Shown piece after piece: positions 11,801 through 17,982 of a DNA stretch of 36,330 nucleotides. Positions within the stretch are counted from its first letter, which is position 1. Every line of letters begins with the position of its first letter. Made by a program: the position numbers and the translations under genes. Origin of the DNA: Priapulus caudatus (lineage: Eukaryota > Priapulida > Priapulimorpha > Priapulimorphida > Priapulidae); assembly GCF_000485595.1 (NCBI RefSeq), contig NW_014577474.1:105078-141407 (forward strand), read 5' to 3'. The notes under the pieces were generated by a model. The model was not told the DNA's origin and made no database searches. It was given only the letters and a program-made list of their open reading frames with translations.

Positions 11801-12226
11801 CAATCACGGAAATAATCTGGTCTTATCAGGAAAGATTTCTATTAGCTAGCATTAAGTTGTCAGATAATATAAAGGAATGATTTATTCAATGTGCTGCCGT
11901 CATATATCAAAAAGAAAATGCGTTTTCTTATCATGAAAAAAGCAGGGTTTTTTATGTATAACTATTAATAATGTACGGGAGCTAAATTAAATTTTCTCTA
12001 ACAAATTGTGATAAAGTAAGTAGATTTGATTAAAATCATATTTATATTTATATTGATCGATCTCACTGTATTCTAATCCTCGTTTTCAGGTGTGCCAATG
12101 TTCTACATGAACGGACAGCCGTTGTTCTCTGGTGCTCAGGATAAGTCTTGTTTTGTCAACATGTTTCAAGTCATTGCCGAGAAATACCCTTATGCTGGTA
12201 GGACTTCCCAGGAAAAATCCACATGA
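2795..12226 (+). CDS. DsbA/FrnE-like thioredoxin-fold selenoprotein (5 exons, gene-level entry)
   Basis: Join 2795-2893, 4430-4536, 5525-5685, 10955-11117, 12090-12226; about 221 codons, the usual length for FrnE-like DsbA-family proteins. The protein is predicted to be a cytosolic or organellar thiol/selenol oxidoreductase; no signal peptide is seen. Landmarks are the strand-plus-active-site VTVVSDIL-U-P-W-C with Sec17 and Cys20, the WDPFLLRPQMPREG segment (exon 2), the NTLQAHAL helix (exon 3), GYFTDGIYP with the G-L-D helix (exon 4), and the cis-Pro loop GVPMFYMNG with SGAQ (exon 5; cis-Pro near residue 179). All four introns are GT-AG, and exon phases agree at every junction except for a frame slip inside exon 3. 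Sec is inferred from the in-frame TGA at the catalytic Cys position and the SECIS-like element at 13130-13206. The alternative is a decayed copy with a stop and a frameshift. Family assignment is from motif recognition, not a search. Confidence 0.8.
2843..2845 (+). other. Predicted selenocysteine codon (TGA, Sec17)
   Basis: In-frame TGA between ...SDIL and PWCWVG, followed by C (TGAC). It replaces the TGC/TGT expected for the first Cys of the CxxC redox motif. Recoding is inferred from position, from coding similarity continuing downstream and from a SECIS-like element in the 3' UTR. Confidence 0.75.
3138..4087. repeat. Dispersed repeat, copy B, in intron 1
   Basis: Same family as 1221-2013: starts TAGCTCACATTGACATCGTC, then CGTCCGTC units (about 3185-3218), the conserved AACGATAACT body, and ends GGTGAGTTATAGTGTCATTGACACTTTCATT. 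The central block is partly duplicated: 3524-3692 repeats the part from CTACGGTCAACGATAACTC through GCCACGCCCAC. A (CTAC)n stretch lies at about 3717-3740. This copy and copy A flank exon 1 of the DsbA-like gene. Confidence 0.7.
4430..4536 (+). CDS. DsbA-like selenoprotein, exon 2
   Basis: Acceptor CTAACTAG|G at 4429 and donor CCCAG|GTCGGT at 4537. In phase 0 from exon 1 it encodes VKAKFDVHVRWDPFLLRPQM followed by PREGIRKPPETPENP, ending in phase 2. The pattern of basic residues and W-x-P-F-x-L-x-P-x-M-P-x-x-G is characteristic of the segment after the active-site helix in FrnE/DsbA-like proteins. A minus-strand open frame over this region is a shadow. Confidence 0.8.
5097..5388. repeat. Foldback element with telomeric repeats, in intron 2
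   Basis: Arms 5097 to about 5172 and about 5313 to 5388 are inverted copies at roughly 90% or better. The ends AGGGTCTATGTC...GACATAGACCCT match the foldback at 764-903, while the rest of the arms differs (CCGGAACGTACCCTGG motifs). The interior has three TTAGGG telomere units (5185-5202) and a nested hairpin (CAGAGCATATAAAT and its complement, about 5282-5312). A possible short target duplication CTCA flanks the element (5092-5095 and 5389-5392). Confidence 0.85.
5525..5685 (+). CDS. DsbA-like selenoprotein, exon 3 (contains a frame slip)
   Basis: Acceptor TTCACCTTGCAG at 5524 and donor AAG|GTAGGC at 5686. Read in the phase left by exon 2, the first part encodes VESRLKEAG (5526-5552). From about 5569 a different frame encodes FTGKCDAYPNTLQAHALVEY and continues through KWHGWQKQNEMQELIFK. 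Both halves match the family (RLK-x-x-G, then F-T-G, then N-T-x-x-A-H), so one extra or two missing bases lie between 5552 and 5569, near GTAGTGTGG. The exon then leaves phase 0, which fits exon 4 exactly. Assembly error, allele or real mutation cannot be told apart here. Confidence 0.75.
5990..6170. other. CpG-rich patch in intron 3
   Basis: GC-rich, CpG-rich block that includes an inverted pair, GTGGAGACGTGC at about 6101 and GCACGTCTCCAC at about 6131, that could form a hairpin. It resembles the GC-rich repeats at 7.3-8.0 and 9.5-10.1 kb in composition only. No exon recognised. Confidence 0.4.
6225..6730 (+). pseudogene. Degenerate LINE (non-LTR) reverse transcriptase fragment, in intron 3
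   Basis: Translation around 6262-6400 gives LEFNMNKTNTMVI, then a basic stretch and KYSYLG. After interruptions, about 6520-6650 gives EARVKLYECTVLPSFLNNSE and then a region like ...LEDFxNESLRKI. This is the order seen after the RT palm in LINE ORF2 proteins (N-x-x-K-T-x-x-M, then Y-L-G, then K-x-x-x-x-x-x-V-L-P-x-L-L). Stops and frame changes are frequent, so it is a dead 5'- and 3'-truncated copy. No poly(A) tail or target duplication was found. Confidence 0.65.
6864..6968. repeat. Foldback hairpin (CTAGACTGGTAC family)
   Basis: Ends GCTAGACTGGTAC...GTAGCCAGTCTAGC are inverted copies; a nested inverted pair CTACACTAACAG/CAGTGTAG lies inside. Related to the palindrome at 12989-13061 in the DsbA-like gene's 3' UTR. 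Confidence 0.6.
7250..8010. repeat. GC-rich repeat family, copy 1 (intron 3)
   Basis: CpG-rich sequence sharing blocks with 9470-10135 and 15712-16922: CCGCGGGACTG...GCGCACGCG, GCCGCTATACG...TTCGC, and GTAAAAACTGGCACGCCACG. Order is the same as in the copy at 15.7-16.9 kb, but similarity is patchy. No transposase-like protein recognised in it; probably an old non-autonomous element. Confidence 0.5.
8010..9470. other. Intron 3 sequence, nothing recognised
   Basis: AT-rich with a more mixed patch at 8690-8900. No coding exon, RNA gene or structured repeat recognised on either strand. Confidence 0.35.
9470..10135. repeat. GC-rich repeat family, copy 2 (intron 3)
   Basis: Collinear with about 16340-16916: shared blocks include CATGAGGCGCG, GGGAGATGGCCTC, GCGGCCAAYGAGCGAGCG and the end block CACGTCTAGT/GTCCGTCTAGT. 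The 142-codon minus-strand open frame here has arginine-rich, CpG-driven composition and resembles no family, so I do not call it a gene. Confidence 0.6.
10780..10852. repeat. Foldback hairpin (ATTACCAAG family), 100 bp before exon 4
   Basis: Left arm about 10780-10805 (TATTACCAAGAGTCCATAAT...) and right arm about 10827-10852 (complement, ending TCTTGATATCA), with an extra partial arm copy CCATTATGGAC in the loop. Related to 573-632. Confidence 0.65.
10955..11117 (+). CDS. DsbA-like selenoprotein, exon 4
   Basis: Acceptor CTCGCTTACAG at 10954 and donor GTCAG|GTAACG at 11118. Encodes GYFTDGIYPGTVNLVKLAGS, then CGLDKSAVKKYITD and a charged helix ending RKGVS, with the last base splitting a Gly codon (phase 1). 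This is the family's lobe after the A-H helix: aromatic-F-x-x-G, then L-x-x-x-A-x-x-x-G-L-D. GC content is far higher than in the flanking introns, consistent with selection on a coding exon. Confidence 0.85.
11269..11378. repeat. Tandem duplication, about 59 bp unit, two copies
   Basis: TATAGCATTTATCATATTCT and following sequence to GGTATCTGCTATA is repeated back to back (about 11269-11319 and 11328-11378), separated by (TA)n. Confidence 0.8.
11509..12050. mobile_element. 542-bp palindromic element in intron 4
   Basis: Long inverted repeat. Left arm 11509 to about 11776 and right arm about 11795 to 12050 are complementary almost throughout, with a few small indels including about 14 extra bases in the left arm (near 11560). 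Ends are ATATAAATATGATTTT and its complement; the loop is about 18 bp. The outer target duplication is unclear in the AT-rich flanks (TATA or TA possible). Non-coding; probably a full-length foldback MITE. Transcription of intron 4 would give a dsRNA hairpin of about 260 bp. Confidence 0.8.
12090..12226 (+). CDS. DsbA-like selenoprotein, exon 5 (terminal)
   Basis: Acceptor CTCGTTTTCAG at 12089. With the split Gly codon it encodes GVPMFYMNGQPLFSGAQDKS, then CFVNMFQVIAEKYPYAGRTSQEKST and TGA at 12224-12226. G-V-P carries the cis-proline facing the active site, and F-x-x-N-G...S-G-A-Q is typical of the last strand pair and final helix. Reading through gives a C-terminus of normal family length. 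A potential donor (GCTG|GTAGGA, 12198) would also fit a further exon, but none was recognised downstream. Confidence 0.8.
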
Positions 12227-12270
12227 GTTGGTGTATCTGCGGCAAATCCTGTTAATATACTCTGAGGATA

Positions 12271-12694
12271 ATCATCAATGGTAGCAAGTCTTTAGACATT
12301 ACTGCAACACTGATCTGTAATCAACACGTCTGTTAGATGTATAATTTATTTGCCTTGCGACTTAAATGTAGTACAGTGTATTTCCGTACAAAATCAACGG
12401 GTACTATAAACATTATAAACTTACATGCTGCTGCATGGCATTATATATTGCACTACCTGTAAATGAATCTGTGTTGTTATTGAAAATCTCGTCGTCGGTC
12501 AGTCATCATGGTAGTAAGTTACAGCAACAGTGATCCAGTGACCTACACGTCTTAGGTTTAGAAATTTGTTGTGCTGTACGTAGTTCAAATGTTGTATTTC
12601 CAACAAACTTTAAGGCTACTATAAACTTACATGCTGTCACATGGCATTATATGGTACAACCCTAAAATGAATCCGTGTTATGATTGAAAATCTC
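12271..12694. repeat. Imperfect tandem duplication in the 3' UTR
   Basis: Copy 1 is about 12271-12491 and copy 2 about 12502-12694. Shared blocks in order: ATCATCAATGGTAG, ACAGCAAC/ACTGCAAC, ACACGTCT, ACTATAAACTTACATGCTG, CATGGCATTATAT, AAATGAATCYGTGTT and ATTGAAAATCTC. Divergence suggests an old duplication. Confidence 0.7.
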
Positions 12695-12907
12695 TATTAG
12701 GTGTGTTCAATCACGTAATGTTAAGATATTGTTACCAGATTCTTTGTAATATGGCTGTAAAGTGTGCTAAAACGTAGAATTACAATAGTTTTTATCAACT
12801 AGTAAGGGTAAATTGCTGTTCGTGATTAATATATGGTATCAGCACAATACATAATCAACTTTGCTTTATATAAATTGTCACGAGTGAATACATATTTTGT
12901 TTGTTTG

Positions 12908-13119
12908 TTTTGTCAAAGACTTGTTATTAAGAATGTGCAGTATTCCTGTCGCTATTGCGGTACTTGTCAATTTGCGGTACTTTTGTTAGACTGGTACCCG
13001 GTCCCACCGATCGGCTTATACCCATCGAGTAATCGAGGTGGGAGCGAGTACCAGTCTATACCTTTGTCAAAGACTTGTTATTAAGAATGTGCAGCATTCC
13101 TGTCGCTATTGCGGTACTT
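12908..13119. repeat. Palindrome flanked by 57-bp direct repeats
   Basis: TTTGTCAAAGACTTGTTATT and on through GCGGTACTT occurs at 12908-12965 and again at 13063-13119 with one mismatch. Between them lies the palindrome 12989-13061 (TAGACTGGTACCCGGTCCCA and its complement), of the same family as 6864-6968. The duplication could be a long target-site duplication or a repair product of foldback insertion. Confidence 0.75.
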
Positions 13120-13129
13120 ATAGAATACT

Positions 13130-13206
13130 GGATTTCATTTTAATGACGGGACTTCGGGAAATGCAGAATGCACAGCAAGTTCTTGATAGTAATATGAATT
13201 AAATCC
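13130..13206 (+). promoter_or_regulatory. Candidate SECIS element
   Basis: Seen: a basal stem (GGAT 13130-13133 with ATCC 13203-13206; TTCATTTTA 13134-13142 with TAATATGAA 13190-13198, 8 of 9 paired), then the core ATGAC (13143-13147) facing TGAT (13184-13187). These give U-U, G-A, A-G and C-U for the non-Watson-Crick quartet. Helix II pairs GGGACTT (13148-13154) with AAGTTCT (13177-13183), 7 bp including two G-U. AA at 13159-13160 lies 12 nt after the core TGA. A mini-hairpin TGCA-GAA-TGCA (13162-13172) caps the apex, as in form-2 SECIS. Upper helix II is weak. The structure sits at the 3' end of the gene's UTR, 8 nt before the poly(A) signal. Confidence 0.7.
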
Positions 13207-13214
13207 ACTACTCT

Positions 13215-13220
13215 AATAAA
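13215..13220 (+). terminator. Poly(A) signal AATAAA of the DsbA-like gene
   Basis: Canonical AATAAA directly after the SECIS-like structure on the same strand; the likely cleavage region is about 13230-13245. Confidence 0.6.
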
Positions 13221-13300
13221 GCACCCATGCTATTTATGACTTTGTTATAGTTCTTGTTATGTGTGTGATATAGCCTATGTGTGCACATGCATGTGCTTTC

Positions 13301-13464
13301 TGTAATGAAAGTATCGGATGTCCAGACATAATTGGGTACACAACATTTATTCATGCTTAGCATAAACATAGCCGAGCCCAGAGAGGACTGCTTTCAGTAA
13401 CAGTCTACATACGCGGGTATACGCGTAGTGATGAGGCTACAAGCTAGTTCTGCATAATATTACA
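13301..13464 (-). repeat. 3' LTR of outer gypsy element
   Basis: On the minus strand starts TGTAATATTATGC and ends ...CCGATACTTTCATTACA (TG...CA). About 97% identical to 25284-25443. Target duplication CTTTC lies outside at 13296-13300. Confidence 0.9.
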
Positions 13465-13486
13465 TGCCCTTTCTTTTAGAAGAAAG
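13465..13486 (-). other. Polypurine tract of outer gypsy element
   Basis: Minus-strand purine run AAAAGAAAGGGCA lies immediately before the 3' LTR, where plus-strand DNA priming is expected. Confidence 0.65.
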
Positions 13487-13835
13487 ATAGTCCTTCAATC
13501 ATGAGTAAAAACTGAACTTTAAAGACCTTTGAATTATGCTATCCGAGTAGTAACCAACATGACGTTAATGTTAATGCTGCTAGAGTCTTGCTTGGACATT
13601 TTCCACGCTAACTGTCAATAGTCACGATTACTTCTACAGTTCAACATGACTGTCACAAAAACTTAACGTTATAGCAGCCGAATATCCAACCGAATTAACT
13701 AACCCAAATATCAAAGTTATACAACACGTATGCACTTGATTAGCGTTCTCCACTACACAAATGCCTGACTGTATTATATTGTTAACACAAATTATAAATC
13801 GAGCTTTCTCGGATTTTTGACCATTCCGCCTGAAC
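13486..13835 (-). other. Outer gypsy 3' untranslated segment
   Basis: Between the integrase end and the polypurine tract; no coding or structured feature recognised. Confidence 0.35.
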
Positions 13836-13839
13836 GGTT

Positions 13840-13901
13840 ATGATAATTTCAGGAGCGTATAATGATAAATGACATTTGTCATTATACGCTCCTGATAATT
13901 T
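13840..13901. repeat. Near-perfect palindrome (CAGGAGCGTATAATGA)
   Basis: Left arm 13840-13865 and right arm 13879-13901 complement each other with at most one mismatch; the loop is about 13 nt. Same core (TCAGGAGYGWATAAT) as the hairpins at 30272-30419 and 30481-30526. It sits at the very end of the outer integrase frame and has altered its C-terminal codons. Confidence 0.8.
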
Positions 13902-14462
13902 GGATAGTCACTGGCACTCCCAGTATTTGGAACACGTGCTGGTTCACTCTCAATCGTTGCCTTGAATCTGATGTGTTTTGTTGGGGACCTCACATCTATC
14001 TCTGGGGGTGGAACTGGTTCCTGGTCATCTTGTCCTGGGGGATATGAGGGGGTTCTCAATTCCTCATTGGTTTTCCGGATGAACCGACGATTCCTCCTGA
14101 GATTGTTGACGTCAAATGTTTGCACGTCATACGAACGTGGTGCCACATGTTTTTTTGTGACGAGTGCTGGCTTCCACTTGTGTGTATTCTCATCCTGTAC
14201 TCTAACCGATTGACCTGGGGACAGAGGGGCTAGTGTCTTAACAGATTTCTCGTTGTGATACAATTTTTGAGTTGCTTGACGCTCAAAAAGTCGTGAAACT
14301 GCATCCTTGTCGGCTGCTTCGTTGGTAATCTTTACTGGAACATTACTTCTGAACTTGCGAGAGTTCAGTAGTTCTGATGGTGATGGCAAGTGGCAATCCA
14401 CGGGTGTGGATCTAATGATCAGCATTGCCATGTCCGGATCAGTATGTGCTGCTTTGGCTTTA
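13900..14462 (-). pseudogene. Outer gypsy integrase, C-terminal part
   Basis: Open frame downstream of the inner element. It encodes LLNSRKFRSNVPVKI, the LFERQATQKLYHNE region, then SPGQSVRVQDENTHKWKPA and the NNLRRNRRFIRKT tail. This is the C-terminal DNA-binding segment of a gypsy integrase, separated from its catalytic core (20698-21345) by the inner element, which entered within the helix after the catalytic Glu. The first residues continue the core sequence directly once the 5-bp duplication is discounted. The proper C-terminus is altered by the palindrome at 13840-13901. Confidence 0.85.
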
Positions 14463-14467
14463 GCAAG

Positions 14468-14652
14468 TATAGTGTTGTAGGCTCTTGCCTCTGAACACTC
14501 AAGCAAACACGTCTGTTTCTGTTCATCACACAGGCTCAAAGACCCCGTATGTTTTATTCTCACCGTGACGTGTTGCATATACAATAGTGTCATAGATCAC
14601 GTGTTCGTAAACGAATACAGAAAGTAAAGCATAACATACTAACTACACTACA
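14468..14652 (-). repeat. 3' LTR of inner gypsy element
   Basis: Minus strand: TGTAGTGTAGTTAG...CTACAACACTATA. Contains AATAAAA (complement of TTTTATT at about 14552). Three mismatches to 20508-20692 over 185 bp. Confidence 0.92.
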
Positions 14653-14668
14653 TTCCTCCTCTACTTGG
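14653..14668 (-). other. Polypurine tract of inner gypsy element
   Basis: Minus strand AAGTAGAGGAGGAA directly abuts the 3' LTR start TGTAG. Confidence 0.7.
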
Positions 14669-14914
14669 ATTAAAAATTATATTCGTCTGCATCAACTTTA
14701 GACTCATTTTCAGTATCTGTATATTATAGACACATCGGCTAAACTGGACTTCGAATGTAAACCTTTATGCGTTAACCAAACTTGTTCATCAGTTAAACAT
14801 TTGAAAACAGTAATCTCTACACTAGTAGTAAGTCACAATATAAAATCCATTTCTTTAACAAACAGCTATGTTTTAACCTACAGCTCCTAACGTCGTCTGT
14901 AAGTTACCACAAAT

Positions 14915-15289
14915 CTAAATATGCATAACAAACTCTTTGAAACGCGCAGGCGCTTGCTTGGTACGTGTAGAGCGTCTGACGTTCCCCTCTGCGTTGTCGC
15001 GTAGAGCATCGTGTGGTTCGTCCAATGGTAACTCCACCATTGCTTCATCATCCATTTCTTCTCCATTCGCGACTGGATGTACGCGTTTGAACTTCGAAAG
15101 ATTGCGTGTTATCTCATGATCTCCCCGCTTAGCGGTTACCATGCTCCCTTTTCGATTCTGCACCTTGTATGGTCGTGGATCGTACGGTGTAGACAGCTTA
15201 TTCGACCTTTGCTGCTTCACTATGACCGTATCACCAATTTGAATCCTACTCTCTCTTGCATGGTGTTTGTAGTCAGCATAGGACTTCAT
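14915..15289 (-). pseudogene. Inner gypsy integrase, C-terminal domain
   Basis: Frame with IQIGDTVIVKQQRSNKLSTP, PYDPRPYKVQNRKGSMVTAK and a NLSKFKRVH segment, then an acidic stretch and RRSTRTKQAPARFKEFV. G-D-x-V-x-V-x-Q and the P-Y-K-V turn are the C-terminal SH3-like part of gypsy integrases; the R-R-S-x-R-x-x-x-x-P-x-R-F-K-x-(F/Y) end is typical of their tails. Stop at 14915-14917. The upstream part is in another frame. Confidence 0.85.
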
Positions 15290-15470
15290 CTTGTCCTTCC
15301 TCTGCTTATCGACTGCACGAATATCTCGAGCTTCCCTGTCTCCCTGAAGTTTAGTTTTCTGGAGTTGTACTTCATCTTTCTCGCCCGTTGTTAGGGCTCT
15401 CTGCTGGTGACATCCAGATGCTCACTGAGGCGACGCTCGCTCGATATTGGACCGAAGAAATCGAACTAAA

Positions 15471-15711
15471 TCACGCTTCCAATCTTTGCCTTGCGATGTT
15501 AGACACACGAGATTGTCTTATTTCCAGTTTCTCTGACAATCCGTTCAGTTCTCCATTTTGCCTGTCGGGGCCACAACGGCTTGTATACGTCGTGATGAAT
15601 CCCAACTCTTCTGCAAACATGAGAATTCTGCTGATCATTAAACGGTGTCCGTTGTCGGTTTTCACTGTGTCTGTATACCTTGCCTGGGCAAATATGCTAT
15701 CCAGAGAGACC
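15471..15711 (-). pseudogene. Inner gypsy integrase, catalytic core fragment
   Basis: Encodes LDSIFAQ, then VKTDNGHRL (second catalytic Asp in T-D-N-G), then FAEELGFITTY and a mutated P-x-x-N-G-E region (DRQNGELN; catalytic Glu retained). The first part of the core lies at about 16923-17075, on the far side of a 1.2-kb GC-rich insertion. Confidence 0.75.
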
Positions 15712-16922
15712 GCGTACAATGATGCGTCGCAAAAGGATGCGTTGTTCCCGCGCGAAAGGGTTAAGCGAGCACATTCCGCGGGGACTGCGGCGCACGCGGG
15801 ACGCGGGATGTATAGTATAAGCTCCGCCGCTATACGGAAATTCGCGCGCCGAAGTAAGGCGAGGCGGCGAATGCGTATAGCGGCAGGGCTACATCGCCGC
15901 AGTTTTTCGGGACACGTACATCGGCTCGGACATCGGCTTTGCGAGGGGGGCCTTTGCGATTATAGTTGACACGCGTTTGTACATCCTCGCGTCGTACCGT
16001 CACTGCCGTATTTTCGTACCTTAGTCTGGCGTTCTTCCCACTCTCTTTCTCTCTTCTCGCACTCGCCACGGTCTGCGTCTCTCTCTCTGCTCGCTCGCTC
16101 GCCGCACGGCGTTATACACATACACTATATACATGCGCATCAATGTCGCAGCCTGGCACACAGCATGCACTTGCAGCGTTTCAATAAATGTAATGCTAAT
16201 AAATCAAATCTATTTTACTACGACAGTCACGCGGCCAAACTCCGAGGGGAGGCTGGAATGTCGCGCTCCGCGGTTTCTTCGTAAAAACCATGTGCATTTA
16301 TATATAATTTGTGTGTTCAGTCCGGCGCCGTCGCGGCGTATTGTAGGATTAGCTACGGTGTAAAACTGCCACGGCCACGCCAGTACGTGCCGCACGGGAC
16401 CTGCGTGCGCACAGCCAGCGCGGGTTCAAGAGGTTTGATAAAACTTCGCACCGTACGAGCCTAGGCGCTTTTGGAGGCATAGATAGCATCTAGACGCCGC
16501 CAGCCACGTGGCAGCGCGTACACGTCTCGTTAAAACCTTCTGTGATAGGGACGTAACGTTATATGCGGCAGATAAGCGCCTTGTCATCGTGTAACGCGGC
16601 CAATGAGCGAGCGCTGTCATGCTTATTGACAGCATTTCTTGTATGGGCCACTACGTCTTGCCATGAGGCGCGCCACCCAAAAGTTTAGGGCCGTTTGGGA
16701 GATGGCCTCAAGCCGTTCCATCCGAATGTTCGGTTGGATTGCGGCAGTTTCGCGGAAGTGCGTTTCAGACCCCTGTCTAAGGAATCTCTCTACAGTGGAC
16801 AAAAGGGGGCGGGCCGTATTCGCGTTTAGAGGCGCGGGCGGCCGCGCGCCTTTTTTTTTTTTTCGCCGCGAAGCTGTGCCGCTGCCGCAAAAAACCGGGG
16901 GGCGCAAGTCCGTCTAGTTTAG
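15712..16922. mobile_element. GC-rich insertion in the inner gypsy integrase (repeat family copy 3)
   Basis: Splits the integrase core between its first and second catalytic Asp. The part 16340-16916 is collinear with 9470-10135, and 15740-15900 shares blocks with 7420-7560, so it belongs to the family in intron 3 of the DsbA-like gene. A block at 16150-16215 (GCACTTGCAGCGTTTCAATAA) matches the terminal sequence of the foldback at 24426-24751. No transposase recognised and no clear target duplication found, so it may be composite. Confidence 0.65.
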
Positions 16923-17345
16923 GAATTGTGGCTTCGATGATTACTTTGTCACCAGCTCTACCTGTTGGAAAACCTTTTACTTATACTAATCTACCACTAC
17001 TAGCAAGTATCTCCGTCGGAAATGGAAACCGGCAAATTCTTTACTGCAACTTCTTTTCCATGGTTTCGCAGTAGTGTTATCATCTTTCAGGAGGTTCTGG
17101 TCCTTCTGCGTTTGTTGGCGTAGCAGCTTGGCATGGGACGAACACTGGCTTAATTCGCTCTTCCACCAAACGATCTATACCGGAAAAACCAAACGCTTAC
17201 TTCCCGTACAGTTTTGGTCTTTGACGACACCTTGTGGTCGACGTGGGCCAAGTTTTCTCCGATTGCTTGCTGACGGAACGAAACTGGCAAACACAATTGG
17301 CTGTGTTCCTCCAGCACAAGACATGAGACTGCTAACTTCATCATT
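16923..17345 (-). pseudogene. Inner gypsy integrase, zinc-binding and start of core
   Basis: About 17345-17150 gives SFRQQAIGENLAHVDHK, KTKTVR and VWFFRY in slipping frames: the H-x3-H part of the HHCC domain followed by the K-T-K...V-W-F block. The CxxC half is poorly preserved (PMPSCYA-like). About 17015-16925 gives the YLLVVVDYYSKY-like strand holding the first catalytic Asp, then K-V-I-I-E-A-T before the GC-rich insertion. Many frameshifts. Confidence 0.6.
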
Positions 17346-17691
17346 CACTGTCAGATTATGGAACGAGTTTCTCATCTGCCCAGTGTTCATGATTCAATTG
17401 CCACGGATTAGCCCTCTGTAGGCACCGGATCTTCTTCAAAGCATAGTTCCTCTAAACGTCTCTCACAGTGATGCCATTCGGGCACACTGCTTTTGTACAC
17501 ACGTAGATTTTATATAGTCCCTCGGCGCGTCCTGTCGCTGCTGCCATTGTCTGGATCCTACTCATGTAATATTACAGGATTTTCGTCGCTTTTCCTAGCG
17601 GTAGCCTGAGGAGTATACTGATACGGTAACAACCGTAAACCTCCATCGGTCAATCCTGGCAGATGCTTGCTTATGACTGGCAACTAACCAA

Positions 17692-17982
17692 TCAAGCGGT
17701 CGCTGTGGTCTGTCGTATTATATTCGAATTCCTGCCCTTACAGATTAGAATGAAGTGTGCAGCACCCCGGACTACTGCTAACATTTCTCGTTCTGTTTCG
17801 TGAACTATCCCGCTGCTCTCAACACTCGATAGGCTGCTAGCAAAAACTAACGACTTCGTGTGGCATAACATGGCGGCTAGCCTACTGGACTTGCGCTTCA
17901 TACTACCACTTCTGTAACGCTTGGTTGGACTCAAAATACTCCTCTTTGTCACAACGCTGGTCAGTTTATGCTTGAGGTTCAT
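17692..17982 (-). pseudogene. Inner gypsy RNase H remnant
   Basis: Contains SLVFASSLSSVESSGIVHET followed by EREMLAVVRGAAHFILICKG, recognisable as the RNase H block (x-x-Y-A-S-R-S-L-x-x-x-E...Y-x-x-x-E-x-E-x-L-A-V-V). The preceding DASPxGLGA strand is degenerate. Confidence 0.65.

Larger units (their letters stand above)
12227..13235 (+). other. 3' UTR of the DsbA-like selenoprotein gene
   Basis: Inferred span from the stop codon to shortly after AATAAA (13215-13220). It contains an imperfect tandem duplication (12271-12694), a palindrome flanked by direct repeats (12908-13119) and the SECIS-like structure (13130-13206). No open frame of note. The exact cleavage site is not visible. Confidence 0.55.

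Noticed and set aside
11683-11880. 65-codon open frame within intron 4
   Set aside because: Lies across the centre of the 542-bp palindrome and reflects its symmetry.
12223-12255. SECIS candidate overlapping the stop codon (ATGA...AA...GA)
   Set aside because: AA is 17 nt after the TGA and only an internal 7-bp stem forms; spacing and quartet are wrong compared with 13130-13206.
12471-12694. AAATGAATC...GAAAATC blocks as duplicated SECIS cores
   Set aside because: No complementary 3' strand with GA at the right distance in either copy.
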